From assembly GCF_000315915.1 (NCBI RefSeq), contig NC_020191.1, positions 372,001-436,000 of the forward strand: a stretch of DNA of 64,000 nt, in the 5' to 3' direction. Shown here one piece after another: positions 50,476-60,393 of the stretch. The notes beneath the pieces were generated by a model. It was not told where the DNA came from. It made no database searches and was given only the letters and a program-made list of their open reading frames with translations. This DNA comes from Henningerozyma blattae CBS 6284. Lineage: Eukaryota > Ascomycota > Saccharomycetes > Saccharomycetales > Saccharomycetaceae. Each line of letters starts with the position of its first letter. The first letter of the stretch is position 1. The translations under genes and the position numbers were made by a program.

Positions 50476-53400
50476 ATGCTTCTCGCTAGAGCCCCAGCCA
50501 TAATGCGGGTTACACCCAAATCGATGACTTCATCCTTAAGAGTCATCTCTTCAGTCACAACCACCAGTCAAAGATATCTGAATCCAAATTTAAGTCAATC
50601 TAGTATCAGATCGTTTTATACTACTCCAATTCCATCTCAAATAGCCCGGACGAATGTATCATCTGCAGAGTATAAAAAAGTTTACTATTCAGACCCTTCA
50701 GATTTAAGCAGACCTCTAGATACTTTCCAAAGACGTCATTTAGGCCCAAACCCAGATAATGTAGCAACTATGTTGAAAACTATGGGGTATACTGATTTAG
50801 AAGAATTTGTCAAAGCTATTGTTCCACCCAAAATCCTGGCTAGAAGACAACTAAAGCTTGAATCACCAACCTATGGGTTTACTGAGACCGAAATGCTAAA
50901 AAATCTAGAAAAAATAGCAAACAAGAATAATTATAAAGTTCAAAATCTAATCGGTAAGGGTTATTACGGTACCATAACTCCTCCAGTTATTTTAAGAAAT
51001 ATATTAGAATCACCAGAATGGTATACTTCCTATACTCCATATCAACCAGAAATTTCTCAAGGGAGACTAGAGTCTCTTTTGAACTTCCAAACTGTCATCA
51101 CAGAATTGACCGGTTTACCAATTGCTAATGCATCATTGTTAGATGAAGGGACTGCTGCTTCAGAGGCAATGTTATTATCATTTCATTTATCTAAAAAGAA
51201 AAAGACTAAATATGCTATCGATAAGAATTTATTCGAACAAACAAAAAGTGTACTGCGTACAAGAGCCAAACCTTTCAATATTGAATTGATTGAAATCGAT
51301 TGTTCTGATGTTTCCAAGGCAAAAGAAATCTTGAAAGATAAAAAGGTTGCTGGTTGTTTGATCCAACAATTTGGTAGTGATGGTACTGTCATTCCATGTG
51401 AAACTATGTCAGAGCTTTCAGAGGCTGTTCATTCTGTAGGATCACTATTATCAGTAGCTTCAGATTTAATGGGGTTAGTTCTCACCAAACCACCTTCTGA
51501 ATGTGGTGCTGATATTGTTTTGGGGTCTTCTCAAAGATTTGGTGTTCCAATGGGGTACGGTGGTCCTCATGCTGCCTTCTTTGCCGTTATCGAAAAGCTA
51601 AGTAGAAAGATACCCGGTAGAATTGTAGGTAAATCAAAAGATCGTCTTGGAAATCCAGCTTTGAGATTAGCCTTACAAACAAGAGAACAACATATTAAAC
51701 GTGATAAAGCAACCTCTAATATTTGTACTGCGCAGGCTCTTTTGGCTAACGTTGCTGCTATGTATGCTGTTTACCATGGTCCACAAGGGTTGAAAAATAT
51801 AGCAGAAAGAATATATGGATTTACCTCTTTACTGGGAGAATTTATTAAATCTGATATGACAAATTGTACTTTGGTTAATAACACTTGGTTTGATACTTTG
51901 ACAATTAAAATAAATTCAAATATTACAAGTGATGACTTATTAAAAATAGCTTTAGAAGATTACAATATGAATTTATGTAAAATCAATTCGGATACTGTTT
52001 CTATTTCATTTGATGAAACAACTACATTAGATGATGTTAATAAATTAATCTCTTTATTCTCGACCTCCAAGGATACTAAATTTGTAATTCCTAAAGATCA
52101 AAAATTATCCCAATATCCAACTCAGCTCAAACGTTCAAACGTTATATTACAGCAAGATGTTTTTAATAAATATCATAGTGAAACCGCAATGTTAAGATAC
52201 ATGCATCGCTTACAGTCTCGTGATTTATCATTGGCAAACTCAATGATTCCATTGGGTTCTTGTACTATGAAATTAAACGCCACTACAGAAATGATTCCGA
52301 TGACTTGGCCACAATTTGCCAATATTCACCCATTTCAACCAATTGATCAAGTTGATGGTTATAAAGAAATGATACAATCTTTTGAAAAAGATTTAGTTGA
52401 CATTACTGGGTTTGCTGGTGTTTCTTTACAACCAAACTCTGGTGCATCAGGTGAATATTCAGGTCTAAGAGTAATTAGACAATATTTAGAAGATATTGGC
52501 GAAGGACATAGAAACGTTTGTTTAATCCCAGTTTCAGCACATGGTACTAATCCTGCATCGTCTGCTATGTCAGGTTTAAAAGTGGTACCAATAAACTGTT
52601 TGGAAGATGGTACTTTAGATTTAGTTGATTTAAAGGGAAAGGCAGAAAAATATAAAAATGAATTAGCTTCAATAATGATTACTTATCCTTCTACTTATGG
52701 TATGTATGAAGCTGGTGTTAAGGAGGCTATTGAAATTGTTCATGCAAATGGAGGTCAAGTTTATTTAGATGGTGCTAATATGAATGCACAAGTAGGTTTA
52801 ACTTCTCCAGGTGATTTAGGTGCTGACGTTTGTCATTTGAATTGTCATAAAACATTCGCAATTCCACATGGTGGTGGTGGTCCAGCGGGTGCACCAATTT
52901 GCGTTAAAGAACACTTAAAACCATACTTACCAAAGCATGATGTTATGGAAATGCTTTCAGATATAGGTACTGAAAAATCAATTGATGCAGTTTCTTCAGC
53001 TGCTTATGGTAATGCATTAGTTATTCCAATTTCGTACACCTATATAAAAATGATGGGTAATAAAGGTCTGCCATATTCCAGTATAATCGCAATGTTAAAC
53101 GCTAATTATCTGATGTATAAATTGAAAGATTATTATGAAATTTTATTTGTGAGTAAAGGTACTGAGAAACATTGCGCACATGAATTTATTATTGATTTAA
53201 GAAGTATTAAAAAATTAGGTATTGAAGCTATTGATATTGCCAAGAGATTACAAGATTATGGTTTCCATGCTCCAACATTAGCTTTCCCAGTTCACGATAC
53301 ATTAATGGTAGAGCCAACTGAAAGTGAAAATATCGAAGAATTGGATAGATTTATTGAGAGTATGATTAGTATTAAAGGAGAAATTGATGAAATCATTGCT

Positions 53401-53628
53401 GGCACGTTGGGTGAAGGCATCTTAAAGAATGCACCACATTCAATCGAAGACTTCATCACCAGTAATGATTGGGACAGTAGAGGATATACAAGAGAAAGGG
53501 CTGGGTATCCTGTTGCATATTTGAAATATAATAAATTCTGGCCAGTTGTTGCTCGTTTAGATGATACTTATGGTGACATGAATCTAATATGTACTTGTGG
53601 CAATGTGGAAGATTATGTTTCAAAATAA
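50476..53628 (+). CDS. GCV2: Glycine decarboxylase, P protein of the glycine cleavage system
   Basis: The 1050-residue protein is the full fused P-protein. An Arg/Ser/Thr-rich mitochondrial targeting peptide (about residues 1-60) comes first. The N-terminal half contains [15 protein letters not shown] and the C-terminal half carries the pyridoxal-phosphate lysine Lys792 in [19 protein letters not shown] protein decarboxylates glycine and passes the aminomethyl group to the lipoyl H protein, feeding one-carbon metabolism. Length is close to S. cerevisiae Gcv2 (1034). Regulation by glycine and by Gcn4/Bas1 is likely from the TGACTC upstream. Confidence 0.98.
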   Translation: MLLARAPAIMRVTPKSMTSSLRVISSVTTTSQRYLNPNLSQSSIRSFYTTPIPSQIARTNVSSAEYKKVYYSDPSDLSRPLDTFQRRHLGPNPDNVATMLKTMGYTDLEEFVKAIVPPKILARRQLKLESPTYGFTETEMLKNLEKIANKNNYKVQNLIGKGYYGTITPPVILRNILESPEWYTSYTPYQPEISQGRLESLLNFQTVITELTGLPIANASLLDEGTAASEAMLLSFHLSKKKKTKYAIDKNLFEQTKSVLRTRAKPFNIELIEIDCSDVSKAKEILKDKKVAGCLIQQFGSDGTVIPCETMSELSEAVHSVGSLLSVASDLMGLVLTKPPSECGADIVLGSSQRFGVPMGYGGPHAAFFAVIEKLSRKIPGRIVGKSKDRLGNPALRLALQTREQHIKRDKATSNICTAQALLANVAAMYAVYHGPQGLKNIAERIYGFTSLLGEFIKSDMTNCTLVNNTWFDTLTIKINSNITSDDLLKIALEDYNMNLCKINSDTVSISFDETTTLDDVNKLISLFSTSKDTKFVIPKDQKLSQYPTQLKRSNVILQQDVFNKYHSETAMLRYMHRLQSRDLSLANSMIPLGSCTMKLNATTEMIPMTWPQFANIHPFQPIDQVDGYKEMIQSFEKDLVDITGFAGVSLQPNSGASGEYSGLRVIRQYLEDIGEGHRNVCLIPVSAHGTNPASSAMSGLKVVPINCLEDGTLDLVDLKGKAEKYKNELASIMITYPSTYGMYEAGVKEAIEIVHANGGQVYLDGANMNAQVGLTSPGDLGADVCHLNCHKTFAIPHGGGGPAGAPICVKEHLKPYLPKHDVMEMLSDIGTEKSIDAVSSAAYGNALVIPISYTYIKMMGNKGLPYSSIIAMLNANYLMYKLKDYYEILFVSKGTEKHCAHEFIIDLRSIKKLGIEAIDIAKRLQDYGFHAPTLAFPVHDTLMVEPTESENIEELDRFIESMISIKGEIDEIIAGTLGEGILKNAPHSIEDFITSNDWDSRGYTRERAGYPVAYLKYNKFWPVVARLDDTYGDMNLICTCGNVEDYVSK

Positions 53629-54546
53629 TGAAGTTACAAATTCACGTTTCGCTAATTAGCATCTTTTGAAATTCTATATATAGAATTATGTAAAATATTC
53701 AAAAATTATATCAACATTAGAAAATTCTATGCAGGAAAGTATATCCTGTAAATTGTAATAGTACTTTATTTAATTTCAAAAAGGGAAACGAATAACTTTT
53801 TTTGTAATTAAATATCACAAACTCTTTCATGTTGATCGTCTCTGACAACACCATCTCGAATAGTTTAGTTCCCCATCAGATATAAATACTATCTTATGGA
53901 GAAGATGTATCAGCTTTCTTCTATTTATTAATTCAAGGGTAATGTCCTTTAAGGAATAAAAAGCATTCATGACTAAAGCTCATTTACTTTTTTCTGTATG
54001 TAGAACGTATCTTATGGAATAATTCATAATTCTATAAAGTACGTAAGTAGACCAGGGCAAGTTATATAAATAAAAAATAAACTTAATGGTTAACCCTCTT
54101 AGAATCCAGTAGTCTTCTTAGCATAGTCTTATCTTTGGCCGATAAATAATTTCCTCCTCTGTCGATTTTAGCATCTATTTCCTTCTTTTATGAAAAAAAC
54201 TGTTGTAATACGTTATTGATAAGATTAGGATGTATCTTCGAGGTTTGGTTAGCAAAGAGGTCAGGTATTTTTCAGGATGTATTACAATTACTGGTTAAAT
54301 ATCCGCTTGGCCCTTTACATATAGTATGCAATGCTATATGTATCTATAGAGGCTCTTGAATCCCAGTAGATTCATATTAATTTTATAGTTAGAAAAAAAC
54401 AAGTTATTATTTAAGTACAAGGGGTACTTTAGCTATTAGTGTAAAGTCCAATAACTCAAGAATAGTTCAGGTTTGTGTAAACCCTAAGCCCTATTAGTAT
54501 TATTAGTATTATCCTGTGACTACTACAACGAAAACAACAGTTAATA
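53629..54546. other. Gene-free DNA between GCV2 and tRNA-Leu
   Basis: A 918 bp AT-rich stretch. Upstream flanks of tRNA genes often hold Ty remnants, but I see no recognisable LTR ends. Small TATTAG repeats lie at about 54492-54510. Confidence 0.4.
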
Positions 54547-54629
54547 GGAGGGTTGGCCGAGTGGTCTAAGGCGGCAGACTTAAGATCTGTTGGACGGTGT
54601 CCGCGCGAGTTCGAACCTCGCATCCTTCA
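54547..54629 (+). tRNA. tRNA-Leu (anticodon UAA), copy 1
   Basis: An 83 nt class II tRNA, intronless. Acceptor stem GGAGGGT pairs with ATCCTTC, and A is the discriminator base. The A box lies in TGGCCGAGTGG, the B box in GAGTTCGAACC. The anticodon loop CTTAAGA carries TAA at 54581-54583, and a long variable arm (GGACGGTGTCC) marks a leucine tRNA. It decodes UUA, the main leucine codon in this AT-rich genome. Confidence 0.98.
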
Positions 54630-54636
54630 TTTTTTT
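54630..54636 (+). terminator. RNA polymerase III terminator, seven T
   Basis: A run of seven T immediately follows the tRNA-Leu 3' end. Confidence 0.9.
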
Positions 54637-56015
54637 AAATGTCACGTAGTGTGAGTTTTTTAGTCACTTGTATAAATTAGGATCACGTGATAACGGAATG
54701 AACATGTTGATTAACAAGTAAGTGAATCATGAACATAAATTCTATTTAAGAATCTAAAGCTAAAAGAATAAACTAGAGAGTTAAGGTAAAGAACCAGAAA
54801 ACAAAAAGGACGAAATACAAAAGATGGAAGTATATAGTGAACAAATCGGAACGTAATAATAATATTTAACTTACATAGGCTCAGGTATATAGTTGTATAG
54901 TTTAATAAGCAGTTGGTATTAAACTAGCAGCCAAAAAGATATACTACTGGGAGTAGCAAAGCTTAAAATTGTTACACTAAAAAATATGGTCACGTGCTAA
55001 ACTTGCACTCCATAAACTATAGTTAGGGTGTATTATTATTAAATAGCTGAAAGGATATTTAGTAAAGTGGACTGTACTGATATTTGACTGCTCTTTTTTA
55101 CGTTTGGAAAAATATATACAATTCTTGTTAAAATCCCTGTTAAATGCAAGTAGTCGAAAACGCAGAGAGAAACAATCTATTACTATTTGATTTAAAGTTT
55201 AGCGTAATTATACACAAACCTTTAGTGATAGATATGTTCAAAGTTCCCTATATATATTGCAAATTTTGTTTGGTAAGTGATAAACCTACAATACTTGCTA
55301 GCAACAATAAATAACAATAATAGAGACAAAAATACCATAAAAGTTGGGGAAATAATAATACCTAATTTATTAATAAATTAGTTGTCAATAGTGTACATGA
55401 AGGTACGTCCTTTAAAATAATATTTTTTTTCAAACTACGAATAGAAAGATAGTTAGAACAGTCGAAGCAGAGACGATTTTTCTTACCCAAATAGATACAA
55501 ACCATTATTGTCGGTTACAATTAACTCATCCTTGGTTATCACTTCCCTAAACGTTTTAATTTACACTTAATCAAGAGCTAAGTAAGTATCGAGCCTTATT
55601 TGTAAATGTTGTTTTTTAATTATTTTTTTTTTCAAGTAAAGCAAGCGTTGTGATTTAATCAGCACGCGTCTTTATCTTTAAGCCCTGCGGAGGGCATACT
55701 TTGCAGTAAATGTCAGACACTTGATATTACATAGCTATCTAACGAGCTGTTGTAGAGTTATTTTATCTTCTACGGCACTAACTTCGCAAATTTTATAAGA
55801 GAGATATTTGATAAATTAAAATAATGTTTTATTCTTAATAATGTTTTATTCTTGTTTAGGGCCGCTTTTTTTCGTTTATTCTTGTATTTTGAATAGTTCA
55901 ATTTTTTTCTCCATTTATTTAAAAATTATTGGTCAATTCAATAAGAATATGGAAGTTCAAATACGAAAAAAAAAAAAAAAAAGAAAAATTAAACAATTTA
56001 AAATTATTTTTTAAA
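54637..56015. promoter_or_regulatory. Gene-free DNA and alanine aminotransferase promoter
   Basis: About 1.4 kb with CACGTG sites at about 54684-54689 and 54992-54997. The ALT leader contains a run of 17 A (55966-55982) just 34 bp before the ATG. An in-frame TTG at 55929 would read through this run, but it is not a credible start. No other gene seen. Confidence 0.45.
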
Positions 56016-57518
56016 ATGTCGGCTAAAGATTGTACTCCTGCACCTAAATTCAGTTTAAATGATATTAGCCAATCTATTCTTGACACCGAATATGCTATTC
56101 GTGGCACTATACCAACTAGAGCTGACGAATTGCAGGAACAATTAAACATTTCTCCGAATCAATTACCATTTAAGAAAATTATTTATGCAAATATTGGTAA
56201 TCCACAGCAATTAGAACAAGAACCATTAACCTTCCAAAGACAAGTCCTATCATTAGTAGAATATCCCAATTTAGTCAACTCTAAAAATATATTGGTAGAA
56301 AATAAAATATATGCCCCTGATGCAATAAAGAGAGCTGAAACTATATTGAATTCCATCGGTGGTTCAGTAGGTGCATATTCTTCATCTCAAGGTATATTGT
56401 CTATCCGTAAAAATGTAGCGAAGTGTATTTTACAAAGAGATAATGATGAGCTATGTTGTAACGATGAAGAATTAATCAATGAAACTGCAAGCAATATTTT
56501 TTTAACTGATGGTGCTACAACAGCAGTTAGTTATATTTTACCTCTTTTTGCTAAGGATGAAAATTGTGGTGTATTATTACCAATTCCACAATATCCTCTA
56601 TATACAGCTGCAGTTACTCTACAAAATTCCAAATTATTACCTTATTATTTAAACGAAGATGAGAATTGGTCTACAGATCCAGAAGAGATTGAAACAATTA
56701 TTAAAGATGCTATCTCACGAAACATTAAGCCAACAACATTGGTCATCATTAATCCCGGGAATCCCACAGGTGCCATTCTTTCTGTCGAATCTATTACACA
56801 AATCATTAATATAGCGGCTAAATATGGAATTGTAATTATCGCTGATGAAGTTTATCAAAATAATATTTACCAAGATTTTAAATTTCATTCATTTAAAAAA
56901 ATTTTAAATAGTTTAAAATTGCAATATCCTAAAAAGTATGATAATGTTCAATTAGCATCGTTACATTCTATATCGAAAGGTGTGAATGGAGAATGTGGTC
57001 AACGAGGTGGGTATTTTGAATTATTAGGATTTTCTGATGAAATTAAAAAAATTATATTAAAATTGGCATCAATTGATATTTGTTCAGTAGTTACTGGTCA
57101 AATCTTGGTGGATCTTATGTCCAAACCTCCTGAAAAGGGAGATTATTCGTATAAACTGGATCAACGGGAAAGAAATAATATCCAATCGAATTTAATTTTG
57201 AAATCCAATACACTTTATGATTTGTTTAGTAGACTACCTGGGATATCGTGTCAAAAACCACAAGGTGCAATGTATCTATTCCCCAGATTACATTTAACAT
57301 CAAATATGATCAATGAAGCCAAATTAAATAATTTAGAGCCTGATGAGTTTTATTGTTTAAAATTATTAGAAAATACAGGGATTTGTACTGTTCCTGGATC
57401 AGGTTTTGGTCAAAAAGAGGGAACATATCATGTTAGAACCACATTTTTACCTTCAGGAATTGAATGGATTAAATTATGGGAAAAATTTCATTTAGAATTT
57501 ATGAATCAATATAAATGA
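56016..57518 (+). CDS. Alanine aminotransferase (Alt1/Alt2 type), cytosolic form
   Basis: The ATG at 56016 gives 500 residues. This fold-type I aminotransferase shows YANIGNPQQLEQEPLTFQRQ, GAYSSSQGILSIRKNVAKCI, NPGNPTGAILS, IIADEVYQNNIY and the pyridoxal-phosphate Lys321 in SISKGVNGECGQRGGYFE. The C-terminus has PGSGFGQKEGTYHVRTTFLP. It interconverts alanine plus 2-oxoglutarate with pyruvate plus glutamate. There is no mitochondrial targeting extension, so it resembles S. cerevisiae Alt2 (507) in architecture more than Alt1. The ALT1/ALT2 pair arose by genome duplication, so I give no symbol. It lies between two identical tRNA-Leu genes. Confidence 0.95.
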   Translation: MSAKDCTPAPKFSLNDISQSILDTEYAIRGTIPTRADELQEQLNISPNQLPFKKIIYANIGNPQQLEQEPLTFQRQVLSLVEYPNLVNSKNILVENKIYAPDAIKRAETILNSIGGSVGAYSSSQGILSIRKNVAKCILQRDNDELCCNDEELINETASNIFLTDGATTAVSYILPLFAKDENCGVLLPIPQYPLYTAAVTLQNSKLLPYYLNEDENWSTDPEEIETIIKDAISRNIKPTTLVIINPGNPTGAILSVESITQIINIAAKYGIVIIADEVYQNNIYQDFKFHSFKKILNSLKLQYPKKYDNVQLASLHSISKGVNGECGQRGGYFELLGFSDEIKKIILKLASIDICSVVTGQILVDLMSKPPEKGDYSYKLDQRERNNIQSNLILKSNTLYDLFSRLPGISCQKPQGAMYLFPRLHLTSNMINEAKLNNLEPDEFYCLKLLENTGICTVPGSGFGQKEGTYHVRTTFLPSGIEWIKLWEKFHLEFMNQYK

Positions 57519-58590
57519 TTTTTTATCTTTAATGTTATTAACGAGTTTGCTCTTTTAAAAAATGAGATATCAATTTATAGTTTATATAGATGCTAATCAT
57601 AACGATAATAATACTAATAATAGTAATGAAGACAGGTTGGAACTAGGAACTGAGAACTGGGAACTATGAACTAGGTGAAGATGTATTAATTATTAGAATA
57701 TGAAGAAAAGTTAACTGAGGAACTATTTGACTCTCCAGAATGCTGGGGGAAATTAATTTCGGAGTTTCGGACTTTCTTAATGAGCAATGAATGAAAAAAA
57801 AAACACAAGGAATGTAAAAGAGACGAAATTAATATTTTATTCGGGAAAATGACAATTATCTGTTGCATATATAAAAATATATAACGACAAAGGTCCTCGA
57901 AATAAACTGACAAGAAAAAACAAACATCCTATATACTACTGTAATTTGAAAAAGTTTGGCATTATTTAGTAATGATGTTTTATTCCCTTGCTTAACTAAT
58001 ACCTTAATTATGAACCAAACTAGGCATGTTAAAATCAAACACTTGACTTACAGAAGGTCAACATGAATCAAAGGTGAGATGACACAAACAGTGGTAGAAA
58101 TGAAGATGTTTGAGGATATATAGACAGAGGAGATAATATAGAGTATCGGCTTTCTTGCTTGGTAGTTCTTCTTTTTTTTTTTTTATTTATTTTGTTTCTA
58201 TATATAAAAAGAATTCCAAGAAAAGTTTTTGCGATGAGACCGAGATACCCTGTCGCTTTATATTACAATTTATTTAGTGTGCAGGTACTGCCTTTGAGAG
58301 TGTCATTAGAATAGTATTATCCAAGACATGAATTCTTGGCTGTGAGTCCAAATCACAAATGTGACATAGTGATACTGTCAGTACACTGTGTCAAGGGTTA
58401 GGAGCTTACAAGCCCTAACTAAATCCGAGACGTTCGCGTCAACATGTTGCGACGCATAAACTCGCTTGTATATAAAGCGATGCCCATGAGGCATCTATAT
58501 AGAATTACACAGAATAAGATAAGTAAGTTATAGGGTTATTATCATCTGTAAAATACTAGCCAGATTCATTAAATAATTACAAAACAAATA
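57519..58590. other. Spacer between ALT gene and tRNA-Leu copy 2, possible LTR remnant
   Basis: About 1.07 kb. The part from about 58380 to 58583 is less AT-rich than its surroundings and contains a promoter-like TATATAAAGC (58480-58489). It lies just upstream of a tRNA gene, the usual site for Ty1/Ty3/Ty4-type insertions. A TG...CA reading is possible, but no target-site duplication or relative is visible, so an LTR is only a suspicion. Confidence 0.3.
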
Positions 58591-58673
58591 GGAGGGTTGG
58601 CCGAGTGGTCTAAGGCGGCAGACTTAAGATCTGTTGGACGGTGTCCGCGCGAGTTCGAACCTCGCATCCTTCA
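58591..58673 (+). tRNA. tRNA-Leu (anticodon UAA), copy 2
   Basis: All 83 bases are identical to the copy at 54547-54629, with the anticodon TAA at 58625-58627. Flanks are unrelated beyond the gene. Same strand, about 4 kb apart. Confidence 0.98.
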
Positions 58674-58678
58674 TTTTT
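58674..58678 (+). terminator. RNA polymerase III terminator, five T
   Basis: Five T follow the second tRNA-Leu directly. Confidence 0.85.
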
Positions 58679-59039
58679 GCCTCTGTGATGCTACAATCAC
58701 GTGACGTGGCCTGCCAAAACCTTTGAATTACTTCCCGAGTTGCAGAATATAAGCATAGAATTTGTTTAATTAATTAATGTATTGAAAAAATAAATATAAA
58801 TATAAATATAAATCTCTGAAGTATACTACGGTTAATAATGATAGTAATGAAAAAAAATATCGTGATAATGTTAATGATAAAATGGTATATAATCTTAGAT
58901 GGATGGATGTTGCTATATATGTCTTGAAAGGAATGATGGAGGGGTATAATTTGTTGTTACGAATGCAATTGAGAGTCTTAGAGAGAGTGAGAATGAGCTC
59001 GAGGCAAAGGTTACATGCTAACACAAAAAGCAGTTGTGC
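58679..59039. other. Spacer with CACGTG and AAATAT repeats
   Basis: CACGTG at about 58697-58702 directly followed by ACGTGG, then a TAAATA hexanucleotide repeat at about 58789-58813. The rest would hold the 3' end of the minus-strand gene to the right. Confidence 0.4.
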
Positions 59040-59939
59040 TTACAATCCAGCCTCTTTGAAAAAAGGTTTGTTGAATTTCAAAGCAATGGAATTTCTTCTA
59101 TGATGATGTCTTGAACATGAACATTGTAAATCTATATCTGAATTATTATCGGCATCCTCTAGTGAACGACTGGCGCCACTGTAAGAACCAGAATGTGTGG
59201 GTAATTGTAGGGCAAACGACGATCTTCTCCGTGAAAGCACACTTTCGGAAAAACGCCTGTTTCGGGAAACAGGACAAAGAGCCGTGCGGGGAAGTCCGGA
59301 TACGGTGTGGGTTCTGGCCAGCGCGGGGTGCGATGTCCGAGATCCATGGTCGTGTCCGACACCGCCACGCTTGGGGAACTCCAGTGGTGAGTCTGCACGT
59401 GAGGAGTCGCTGTAACACGGAGTCTCCACACAATTGCCGTCCATAGTGTCCGAGTAATCCAGGGAGTCGGACATTTCCATGGGCAAAGCGTCCGGCATTT
59501 CCAGGGTGTCCGACAATTGCATTTGCATCTCGACGGAGTTTAGTCTTCCGTCCGGTCCGTCCGGTCCGTCCAGGGTGTCCGGAGAAGGATCATCGTCATG
59601 AACACATTGGTACAAGTCGAGCAGATTCGGTGGGAATGACGAGCACATGGCAGCTGCGGCTGTGGCGGGGCTTACTAGAGGTGTGGTGTTGGGCGACACG
59701 TGGTCATGGTCATGGCCATTGTCATTGTCATTGTCATTGTCATTGCCACTGCCACTGCCACTGCCATTGTCCGGGTTATCGGCTAGCGTCAGAACAGTCT
59801 GGACCACGTGTGCTGGAGGCTGGTAATGAATGGTTAATTGGGCGGAAAGGGGTCTACTCATGGCTTTGAGGTGTTTGGCGTGGAGGCCACGCAGTCTCGG
59901 GCGTGGTCCATATATACCCCGGAGCCGTGACTGTGCCAT
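59040..59939 (-). CDS. Uncharacterised GC-rich gene at the YMR206W/YNR014W position
   Basis: The full frame from the ATG at 59939 has 299 residues. A TATA-like TATATA at about 59910-59915 lies inside it, so the real start may be Met27 (59861, MSRPLSAQLTIHYQPP), giving 273 residues. The protein has an Asn/Asp and His/Asp dipeptide tract (residues about 57-80), acidic repeats with LSDTLEMPDALPMEMSDSLD, and two similar basic motifs, SRRRSSFALQLPTHS and RRNSIALKFNKP, that look like kinase targets. Between PHO91/PFK2 and divergent from PHO91, it sits where S. cerevisiae has the paralogues YMR206W (beside PFK2) and YNR014W (beside PHO91). No function is known to me. GC content is far above the window average. 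Confidence 0.7.
   Translation of the reverse strand: MAQSRLRGIYGPRPRLRGLHAKHLKAMSRPLSAQLTIHYQPPAHVVQTVLTLADNPDNGSGSGSGNDNDNDNDNGHDHDHVSPNTTPLVSPATAAAAMCSSFPPNLLDLYQCVHDDDPSPDTLDGPDGPDGRLNSVEMQMQLSDTLEMPDALPMEMSDSLDYSDTMDGNCVETPCYSDSSRADSPLEFPKRGGVGHDHGSRTSHPALARTHTVSGLPRTALCPVSRNRRFSESVLSRRRSSFALQLPTHSGSYSGASRSLEDADNNSDIDLQCSCSRHHHRRNSIALKFNKPFFKEAGL
59704..59771. repeat. CATTGT/CACTGC hexanucleotide repeat coding Asn-Asp/Gly-Ser
   Basis: About ten imperfect hexamers (GTCATT, GCCACT, GTCATG) encode Asn-Asp, Gly-Ser and His-Asp pairs within the GC-rich gene. Length variation is likely. Confidence 0.85.
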
Positions 59940-60136
59940 TCACGCCACCTTGCGGGGTGTGCCTTTAGGAGTGCCGTTTCAGGAAAGAGTCTGGGTGTAG
60001 TGCTGTTTCCGAGCCGATAAGGATATTCGATATGAACCGAGATTACGTGAGGCCCAAAAGAGAAAAAGCAAAAAAAAGGGGAAAAGGAAACAAAAAGAAG
60101 AAAAACCAGTAAAAAAAAGAAAAGAAGAAACGTGGG

Positions 60137-60191
60137 CACGTGACACGAATAGGCATTGGGCATCACGTGGTATGACTGGCCTAGTCACGTG
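60137..60191. promoter_or_regulatory. Three CACGTG E-boxes between the divergent genes
   Basis: CACGTG occurs at 60137-60142, 60164-60169 and 60186-60191, about 200-260 bp before the PHO91 ATG. Pho4 and Cbf1 bind this core; TCACGTG at the last two also fits Cbf1. In a phosphate-transporter promoter, Pho4 control is plausible but S. cerevisiae PHO91 is not a classic PHO target. Confidence 0.6.
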
Positions 60192-60393
60192 TATCTTGTC
60201 ACCTGACTCACTCGTGCACCCGTGCATTTTTGTTTCGGTTCCGAAAATAGATGTGGAATATTCATGTATACACATGCGCGTGTCTCTATAAATATATGGA
60301 AATATATATATAGAAATATATATATAGAAATATTTGTGTATATACAAAACATCATCCATTATAAAAACACACAACAGAGACCTACACGCAACA

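Noticed and set aside
59111..59446. Several overlapping ORFs on both strands in the GC-rich block.
   Set aside because: High GC removes stop codons, so spurious frames are common. Only the 59040-59939 minus frame has positional support and a plausible domain layout.
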